Below, in pieces: positions 13,147 to 18,444 of a stretch of 18,444 nt of DNA. The stretch comes from Thioalkalivibrio sp. (GTDB taxonomy: Bacteria > Pseudomonadota > Gammaproteobacteria > Ectothiorhodospirales > Ectothiorhodospiraceae). The notes under the pieces were generated by a model that saw only the letters and a program-made list of their open reading frames with translations, was not told the DNA's origin and did no database searches. Location: NCBI GenBank assembly GCA_007136145.1, contig SLHN01000052.1, positions 1 to 18,444 on the forward strand. Direction: 5' to 3'. The position numbers were made by a program, and so were the translations under genes. The stretch's first letter is position 1. The number at the start of each line of letters is the position of its first letter.

Positions 13147-14676
13147 ATGTTCAATCGTCCCGGCAACCGAGTGAACCAGCAACTGACCCTGCTCAGCGAT
13201 CGTCTGTCGGAGGAGAATCCGGCCCTGGAGGGGGTGGTTGAAGCCTTCGGCGCCCTGGACCGACTGGGTTATGCCGCTGGGTTTCTGGACCCGGAGGAAG
13301 AGTCCTACGCGTTTACCATATCCTGGTGGCCAATGATTGCGGTTCTCGGGACATTTTCTGCTGGAAAGTCGACGTTCATCAATGAGTATATTGGTGCGAC
13401 TGTTCAGCGTAGTGGCAGCCAGGCCGTCGACGACCGATTCACCGTGATCAGTTATGGCGGCAGCGAGAAAGTCAAGGAATTACCTGGTCTTGCACTCGAT
13501 GGTGACCCGCGGTTCCCGTTTTACAGGGTCAGTAGTGAGATTGAACGCCTGAGCGATGGCGGCGGACGGACGGTGGACCACTTCCTGTCGATGAAAACGG
13601 TCAAATCGGAGCGGTTGCGAGGCCGGATCCTGATCGATTCCCCCGGATTCGACGCCGACGAACAGCGTGCGACCATCCTTCAGTTGACCGACCATATCAT
13701 CGACCTTTCTGATCTGGTGCTGGTATTTTTCGATGCTCGCCACCCGGAACCGGGTGCGATGAGGGATACGCTGGAGCACCTTGTGAACCGGGTGGCCGCA
13801 CGCAACGACTTCACCAAGCTGGTTTTCGTGCTGAACCAGATCGATACCACCTGGCGCGAAGACAATCTGGAAGAAGTCGTGTCGGCGTGGCAGCGTGCGG
13901 TGGTGCGCCAGGGCAACGCGACCGGGCGTTTCTATTGTCTCTACAACACAGGTGCGGCGGTCGAGATCGGCGACGACAAGGTCCGTGCGCGGTATGAATA
14001 CAAGGCAGCCCGCGATCGGGAAGAAATCCATGCCAAGATCAGTGAAATCAGTTCCTCGCGCTCCTACCGTATCGTGGGAGCGATGCAGGCCATCGCCGAG
14101 GCCATCGAAATGGACGCGCTTCCGGCGTTGAGGGGCGCATTGGCACGCTGGCGTCGGCGCGTATTGCAGGTCGATTTCCTGATGATGGCAGCGGTTCTGG
14201 CCATTTTTGCTTATGGCGCGCAGGCGCTGATGGGCGGCTTCGGTCCGTTACTGAATGCCATGAGGGAAGCACCGATCTGGGCCGGGTTGGGAGTGGCCGC
14301 GGTGTTGCTCATCCTGCTTGCCATTCACTTTCTGAACCGGAACTGGGTTGCGCGGCGGGTCGCCCACAGCCTTCCAGATGAAACAGCCTCGGGAAATTGG
14401 CGCGCAGCCTTCATGAAGAATACCGTGTTCTGGCGTTCCATCTTCCGTAAGTCTCCCACCGGCCTTGGTCGTGGTTCGATCAGGCAGTTGCACACGCTGC
14501 GTGATCGTGTCGAGGCGTATATCCAACGGCTGAACAATCAATTCATGGACGAGGGTTCGAAATCCGGGCAAACGGCGGGAGGCGCCAGAATGAGTACGCC
14601 CAACACGGGCTCCGTGACAGGCGGCAATGGTCCCGGGAATGCGGTTGCCGGGGCTGATCAGAGCACTCGCGGGTAA
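13147..14676 (+). CDS. Dynamin/EHD-like large GTPase with two transmembrane segments
   Basis: A 509-residue GTPase with GGAG just upstream of its ATG. G1/P-loop is GTFSAGKST (68-76), the SAGKS form typical of bacterial dynamin-like proteins. The switch-region threonine is probably within DDRFTVISYG, G3 is DSPG (164-167) and G4 is NQID (230-233, in place of NKxD). The pattern of long loops and the LVLVFFDARHPEPG block resembles EHD/dynamin-superfamily proteins, which bind membranes and remodel them in a GTP-dependent way. After a helical segment (300-340), two hydrophobic helices, about 343-364 and 376-396, form a hairpin insertion, followed by a basic helical region and a Gly/Ser/Asn-rich low-complexity end. 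Position at the end of the parA group makes membrane remodelling or tethering by this system the natural idea. Exact subfamily uncertain. Confidence 0.88.
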   Translation: MFNRPGNRVNQQLTLLSDRLSEENPALEGVVEAFGALDRLGYAAGFLDPEEESYAFTISWWPMIAVLGTFSAGKSTFINEYIGATVQRSGSQAVDDRFTVISYGGSEKVKELPGLALDGDPRFPFYRVSSEIERLSDGGGRTVDHFLSMKTVKSERLRGRILIDSPGFDADEQRATILQLTDHIIDLSDLVLVFFDARHPEPGAMRDTLEHLVNRVAARNDFTKLVFVLNQIDTTWREDNLEEVVSAWQRAVVRQGNATGRFYCLYNTGAAVEIGDDKVRARYEYKAARDREEIHAKISEISSSRSYRIVGAMQAIAEAIEMDALPALRGALARWRRRVLQVDFLMMAAVLAIFAYGAQALMGGFGPLLNAMREAPIWAGLGVAAVLLILLAIHFLNRNWVARRVAHSLPDETASGNWRAAFMKNTVFWRSIFRKSPTGLGRGSIRQLHTLRDRVEAYIQRLNNQFMDEGSKSGQTAGGARMSTPNTGSVTGGNGPGNAVAGADQSTRG

Positions 14677-14904
14677 TCGCCCGCCCCGTTCAGGGCGCTG
14701 TGCTCGCGATGGCGGCTCATGGCGCGCTATGTGGCCATTCGTCGTGTGGAAAGACGCAGGGTGCCGATGAGCTTGTCCAGAGGCGCGTGATCGGAAGTTG
14801 GTGTTCAGCGTGTTGGACTGTCGCAGGATTTGGTGGCGGGTTACACTTTCGGATTGAGCTAAAGGTTTCGCAGGTGCTTGGCCGCGCGTGCGGGGGGAAG
14901 TGAA
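14677..14904 (+). other. Noncoding gap after the GTPase gene
   Basis: Across these 228 bases I see no credible coding frame: one 67-codon frame exists but has no ribosome site or protein-like composition. A short hairpin, CGCCC/GGGCG at 14682-14697 with a 6-base loop, lies just after the GTPase stop and may end the long transcript. It has no clear T-tail. Confidence 0.35.
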
Positions 14905-15066
14905 ATGACAATTCTGGCATGGATCATGTTTGTTCTGGCGATGGTTCTGGTGCCCATTTCAGTATGGGCCAGTCTGGCTGCGCTTGGTGTCTGTGCGGGT
15001 TGTGCGTTGGTGCGGGATTGGCAGAAGGATCGGCAATTACAGAGTCCGTCGAGCAAGGAAGACTGA
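14905..15066 (+). CDS. Small single-pass or hairpin membrane protein
   Basis: A 53-residue protein from ATG 14905, chosen because GGGGGGAAG (14892-14900) is at the right distance; an in-frame start at 14878 would add nine residues but has no ribosome site. Residues 4-40 are continuously hydrophobic (ILAWIMFVLAMVLVPISVW, then SLAALGVCAGCALV) with a Pro-containing kink and a CAGC pair near 35-38. The last 13 residues are hydrophilic and charged (DWQKDRQLQSPSSKED). No family is recognised. It precedes dsrE2 by 267 bases; a functional link is possible but unsupported. Confidence 0.6.
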   Translation: MTILAWIMFVLAMVLVPISVWASLAALGVCAGCALVRDWQKDRQLQSPSSKED

Positions 15067-15333
15067 AGAAGGACCGGTTGCTCGTCGTCGTGCGTTGCAT
15101 GAGCCTGGCATTGACGATCGAAGCGACGAATTGCCGTATCCCTGCCGAAGGATGGATGGGAACGAACGGTTGGTGACCATCGGGTTCGGATAGCGTCGAA
15201 TGGGTGGTTATGAGGGTTTGGTCGGAGCCGAACCGCACGGAAATCCAGCCAGCCGGTGGTATTGATGACTCCTGTGGCGTTCGACCTGAAAAGGCCGCTA
15301 TGCCGTAAATCGACTTTGTTGGGGGTAGTGATT
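15067..15333 (+). other. Noncoding gap upstream of dsrE2
   Basis: These 267 bases contain no convincing gene. The dsrE2 frame stays open upstream to 15256, but that extension is not DsrE-like. A TTGACG at 15111 has no properly spaced -10 partner, so I assign no promoter. The length of the gap suggests dsrE2 has its own promoter here. Confidence 0.35.
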
Positions 15334-15804
15334 ATGAGTGACACCAAGAAACTTGCGATTATCGCGACCAAGGGTAGCCTGGACTGGGGCTACCCTCCAT
15401 TCATCCTTGCATCGACGGCGGCCGCGCTGGGCTATGAAGTGGAGGTGTTCTTCACCTTTTACGGTCTTCAGTTACTGAAGAAAAAGATGGATCTCCAGGT
15501 CAGCTCGCTGGGGAATCCCGGTATGCCGATGCCGATGCCGGTTCCTGTTCTGCTACAGGCCTTGCCCGGTATGCAGAAGATGATGACGGTAATGATGAAG
15601 CAGAAGATGAAGGCAAAAGGTGTCGCGAGTCTGGAGGATCTGCGGGATCTTTGCCTCGAAGCCGAAGTCCGGATGATTGCCTGCCAGATGACGGTCGATC
15701 TGTTTGAGATGGATACGGCGGAATTCATCGATGGCGTCGAGTATGCGGGGGCCGCTGCCTTCTTCGAATTTGCCGGCGAATCGGATATCTGTTTGTTTAT
15801 CTGA
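15334..15804 (+). CDS. dsrE2: DsrE2-like sulfur-trafficking protein (DsrE/DsrF/DrsH family)
   Basis: A 156-residue protein from ATG 15334, chosen because the family begins directly with a KLAIIATKGSLD strand and the size then matches the usual 150-160. Conserved features are the N-terminal Rossmann-like strand and GSLDWGYPPFILA (14-26), a hydrophobic second strand EVEVFFTFYGL, the family block LGNPGMPMPMPVP (59-71), a Met/Lys-rich helix (79-95) and IACQMTVDLF with C117, the expected sulfur-carrying cysteine position. DsrE2 proteins work with TusA and rhodanese in passing persulfide sulfur during oxidation of reduced sulfur, and are often encoded as rhd-tusA-dsrE2. Neither partner is seen here. 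The hydrophobic segments may associate with the membrane. It is convergent with dnaE2 and followed by a perfect hairpin. Confidence 0.9.
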   Translation: MSDTKKLAIIATKGSLDWGYPPFILASTAAALGYEVEVFFTFYGLQLLKKKMDLQVSSLGNPGMPMPMPVPVLLQALPGMQKMMTVMMKQKMKAKGVASLEDLRDLCLEAEVRMIACQMTVDLFEMDTAEFIDGVEYAGAAAFFEFAGESDICLFI

Positions 15805-15821
15805 GCCAGTGCACCCGAGAT

Positions 15822-15853
15822 ACCCCACGCGCCACGGCGATGTCGCGTGGGGT
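15822..15853. terminator. Perfect hairpin between convergent dsrE2 and dnaE2
   Basis: ACCCCACGCG (15822-15831) is the exact reverse complement of CGCGTGGGGT (15844-15853), loop 12 bases. It sits in the 98-base gap between two converging genes, so a bidirectional terminator is the natural reading. T-runs are weak on both sides. Confidence 0.6.
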
Positions 15854-15902
15854 GGCGCGGACTCTGCGTGGGAGAGGCCTCCGGTCGCGGTCCAGTGCGG
15901 CT

Positions 15903-18444
15903 TCATCCGAAATCCCGGGAACGCACAGTCAGGTCGCCCAGCCAGAGAGTGCGGTCGCGCAGCCGTTTCGCGATCAGATGGGTTACGCCGTCCTCTTGCT
16001 GGAGTTCCCCGGTCACCTCCAGCAGTGTTGCACGGATCACCGCGGAACGCGCCTGCTCGACCAGGGTGGGCCATACGATCACATTCAACGTACCGGACTC
16101 GTCTTCCAGGGTCAGGAACACCGTGCCCTTGGCCGACCCGGGTCTCTGCCGGGTGATAACCAGGCCGACAAAGCGTACCGAGCGGCATGGTCCGGCGGCG
16201 ATAAGTGCCTCGGCGGTGGACAGGTCGGCGAAGTTGCGGTGGGTGCGCAGCAGGGACAGCGGATGTGGCCCCAGCGTCAGCCCGATACCAGCATAGTCCT
16301 GTACCAGATCGGTCGCGACGGTGGGGGTGGGCAGCAGTGGCAGTGTATCCTGTCCGATCGCCTCGGATTGGGGAAACAGGGGTAACGGTGGCTCCACTGC
16401 CTGGGTTGCCCAGTGAGCTCGGTACCGGTGTCCGGCCAGTTTCGCCAGCGCGCCAGACCGTGCGAGGCAGGCGGCCTGGCCACGGTCCAGAACCGCGCGT
16501 GAGACCAGATCCGCGACATCACGAAACGGGGCATTGGTGCGTGTGGCGACGATCCGTGCGGTGCTCTCCGCATGCAGACCGCGCACCATCGACAGGCCCA
16601 GTCGCAGCGCAAACCCGTTGCAACCGTTCCGATTTGGGATCGATTCGATGCTGCAGTCCCATTCGCTTGCCGTTACGTCCACGGGCCGTACTTCGACCCC
16701 ATGCCGGCGCGCATCGGCGACGATCTGGGCCGGGGCATAGAAGCCCATTGGCTGGCTGTTCAGCAGCGCGCAGGCGAAGATTGCCGGTTCCCGGCATTTG
16801 AACCAGGCGGAGACATAGGTGATCAGTGCGAAGCTTGCCGAGTGAGATTCCGGAAAACCGTATTCCCCAAAGCCCAGAATCTGCTGATAGATCTGCTCCG
16901 CGAAGGATTCCGGATACCCGTGGCGGAGCATGCCTGCTATCAATCGTTCCCGGTATTTCTCGAGATTCCCGGTACGGCGCCAGGCTCCGATCGCACGGCG
17001 CAATCCGTCCGCCTCGCCGGCGCTGAAGCCGGCGGCGACCATGGCGAGCTCGATCACCTGCTCCTGGAAGATCGGTATGCCCAACGTGCGTTCCAGAACT
17101 CGTTTCACACCGGGTCCTGGATAACTGACGGGCTCGCGGGCCTGCCGTCGCCGCAGGTAGGGGTGTACCATCTGGCCTTGAATCGGCCCGGGTCGGACGA
17201 TTGCGATCTCGATCACCAGGTCGTAGAAGGTCTTCGGTTTCAGCCGTGGCAGCATGCTCATCTGTGCGCGCGACTCGATCTGGAACACACCAATGGTGTC
17301 CGCCCGTTGCAGCATCGCGTAAACCGCCGGATCTTCGGCCGGGACATCGGCCAGCCCCCAGTGCCGGTCGCGGTGGCGGGCGAGTAGCGTCAGGCAGCGG
17401 CGTAGGCAGGAAAGCATGCCCAATGCCAGGATATCGATCTTCAGTAATCCCAGCGTATCGAGGTCATCCTTGTCCCATTGGATCACGGTGCGCTCGGGCA
17501 TTGCTGCATTTTCGATCGGTACAAGTTCATCCAGGCGCCCGGCTGCGATCACGAAACCGCCGGTATGCTGCGACAGGTGTCTCGGGAAACCTCGCAGGAT
17601 CTGTGCCAATGTCTGCCATTGACGGGCCAGCGACCCGTTCGGATCCAATCCTGCTTCCTGCAGACGTTCGCGTGGTATGCCGTCGTCCCACCAGGCCATG
17701 TTCGCGGTCAGAGCATCGATGCGGGCGCGACTGACGCCCAGCGCCCGACCGACGTCGCGCAATGCACTGCGGCGCCGGTAGCGGATTACGGTGGCGGTCA
17801 GCGCCGCACGTTCGCGCCCGTAACGGCGGTAGATGTACTGAATCACCTCTTCGCGCCGCTCGTGCTCGAAATCCACGTCAATGTCTGGTGGTTCGTTACG
17901 CTCGCGCGAGATGAAGCGTTCGAACAACATGCTGGAACGCGCCGGATCCACCGCGGTGATGCCGAGTGCATAGCATACCGCCGAGTTCGCGGCTGATCCT
18001 CGGCCCTGGCACAGAATGCCGCGCCCGCGGGCGAAGCGGACGATGTCGTGCACGGTCAGGAAATAGGGTTCGTAGCCGAGGCTGGCAATGACCGCGAGTT
18101 CGTGTTCGACCTGTGTGCGTACCTTTTCCGGTATGCCTTCGGGCCATCGCTCCCGGCAACCCCTTTCGACCAGACGACGCAGCCAGACATCGGGCCTTTC
18201 GCCGGCAGGGATCGCGTCGGTGGGGTATTCGTAACGGACCTCGTCCATCCGAAAACGGCAGCGCCTGGAGATTCGCAGCGTTTCCGTCAGCCATTGCGAG
18301 GGGTACAGACGCGCGAGTTCATCCGCTGTACGCAGACAGCGCTCTCCATTCGGGAACAGCGCCGGTGCAGCTCCGGTGACGGTGGATTTCAGGCGCAGCG
18401 CGGTCAGGGTGTCCTGCAGCGCGCGGCGTCCACGCACGTGCATA
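15903..18444 (-). CDS. dnaE2: Error-prone DNA polymerase III alpha subunit, DnaE2/ImuC (partial at N terminus)
   Basis: The reading frame runs off the right edge; 847 codons including the stop are visible, against about 1,030-1,080 for the family, so roughly the N-terminal PHP domain is missing. The visible part starts at HVRGRRALQDTL, a DnaE2-type block. It contains GRGSAANSAVCYALGIT and the catalytic PDIDVDFEHERREEV, with the paired aspartates of C-family polymerases. Thumb/fingers segments follow (SQHTGGFVIA, QWDKDDLDTLGLLKIDIL, GVFQIESRAQMSMLPRL, FPESHSASFALITYVSAW). PPLPLF near the C-terminal third could contact the sliding clamp, and an OB-fold (VRFVGLVITRQRP, GTVFLTLEDESG) ends the protein. 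DnaE2 performs mutagenic translesion synthesis after DNA damage, usually with ImuA and ImuB encoded just upstream; those would be beyond the right edge. It ends cleanly with no frameshift. Confidence 0.95.
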   Translation of the reverse strand, partial: MHVRGRRALQDTLTALRLKSTVTGAAPALFPNGERCLRTADELARLYPSQWLTETLRISRRCRFRMDEVRYEYPTDAIPAGERPDVWLRRLVERGCRERWPEGIPEKVRTQVEHELAVIASLGYEPYFLTVHDIVRFARGRGILCQGRGSAANSAVCYALGITAVDPARSSMLFERFISRERNEPPDIDVDFEHERREEVIQYIYRRYGRERAALTATVIRYRRRSALRDVGRALGVSRARIDALTANMAWWDDGIPRERLQEAGLDPNGSLARQWQTLAQILRGFPRHLSQHTGGFVIAAGRLDELVPIENAAMPERTVIQWDKDDLDTLGLLKIDILALGMLSCLRRCLTLLARHRDRHWGLADVPAEDPAVYAMLQRADTIGVFQIESRAQMSMLPRLKPKTFYDLVIEIAIVRPGPIQGQMVHPYLRRRQAREPVSYPGPGVKRVLERTLGIPIFQEQVIELAMVAAGFSAGEADGLRRAIGAWRRTGNLEKYRERLIAGMLRHGYPESFAEQIYQQILGFGEYGFPESHSASFALITYVSAWFKCREPAIFACALLNSQPMGFYAPAQIVADARRHGVEVRPVDVTASEWDCSIESIPNRNGCNGFALRLGLSMVRGLHAESTARIVATRTNAPFRDVADLVSRAVLDRGQAACLARSGALAKLAGHRYRAHWATQAVEPPLPLFPQSEAIGQDTLPLLPTPTVATDLVQDYAGIGLTLGPHPLSLLRTHRNFADLSTAEALIAAGPCRSVRFVGLVITRQRPGSAKGTVFLTLEDESGTLNVIVWPTLVEQARSAVIRATLLEVTGELQQEDGVTHLIAKRLRDRTLWLGDLTVRSRDFG

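Noticed and set aside
14700..14903. A 67-codon plus-strand frame after the GTPase gene
   Set aside because: No ribosome site, no protein-like pattern, and it runs into the leader of the next small gene.
15111..15142. TTGACG as a -35 box upstream of dsrE2
   Set aside because: The best -10-like sequence (GTATCC/TATCCC) is 19-20 bases away and weak.

Overview
The window is a GC-rich chromosomal segment, most likely from a sulfur-oxidising gammaproteobacterium of the Ectothiorhodospiraceae/Chromatiales kind. The lineage hint comes from gene content only: a DsrE2-type sulfur-trafficking protein, a secreted Gly/Tyr/Trp-rich protein resembling sulfur-globule envelope proteins, a hom-thrC pair, and an ImuC/DnaE2 polymerase. 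No rRNA, tRNA, CRISPR array, insertion sequence or phage gene was seen.

Layout. Left edge (1-1372, +): the end of homoserine dehydrogenase, then threonine synthase, the last steps of threonine synthesis. A GC-rich hairpin separates thrC from a convergent minus-strand pair (1420-2749): a DUF815-type AAA+ ATPase preceded by a short ORF whose N-terminal third looks like a PAS domain. A divergent noncoding stretch (2750-3074) follows. From 3075 to 15804 every gene is on the plus strand.

First in that run are a periplasmic adaptor and an RND inner-membrane permease; the permease carries an unusual C-terminal tail of about 250 residues. Next come three secreted low-complexity proteins: a Met/Glu/Arg-rich protein built from 11-residue coiled-coil repeats (8378-9139), a Pro/Gly/Tyr-rich protein (9218-9745) and the sulfur-globule-like protein (9827-10183). 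Then come five genes that look like one cell-organisation module: an orphan ParA-type ATPase, a single-pass membrane protein with an acidic disordered linker and a TPR end, a membrane-anchored DUF302 protein, a membrane protein with a long Met/Ile coiled coil, and a dynamin/EHD-like GTPase with two membrane segments (10256-14676). A 53-residue membrane protein and DsrE2 close the run. A perfect hairpin separates DsrE2 from the convergent, right-truncated dnaE2 (15903-18444, -).

The most interesting part is 8378-14676. Secreted structural proteins, a ParA-family positioning ATPase, single-pass envelope proteins with coiled-coil or TPR parts, a DUF302 protein and a membrane-remodelling type GTPase lie co-directionally with short gaps. 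My inference is an uncharacterised system that builds, positions or remodels an envelope-associated structure, possibly the sulfur globule. Individual family calls (ParA, dynamin-like GTPase, DUF302, DsrE2, RND, DnaE2) are firm to good; the joint function is a hypothesis. Short hairpins between several of these genes suggest that transcript levels are graded along the run.
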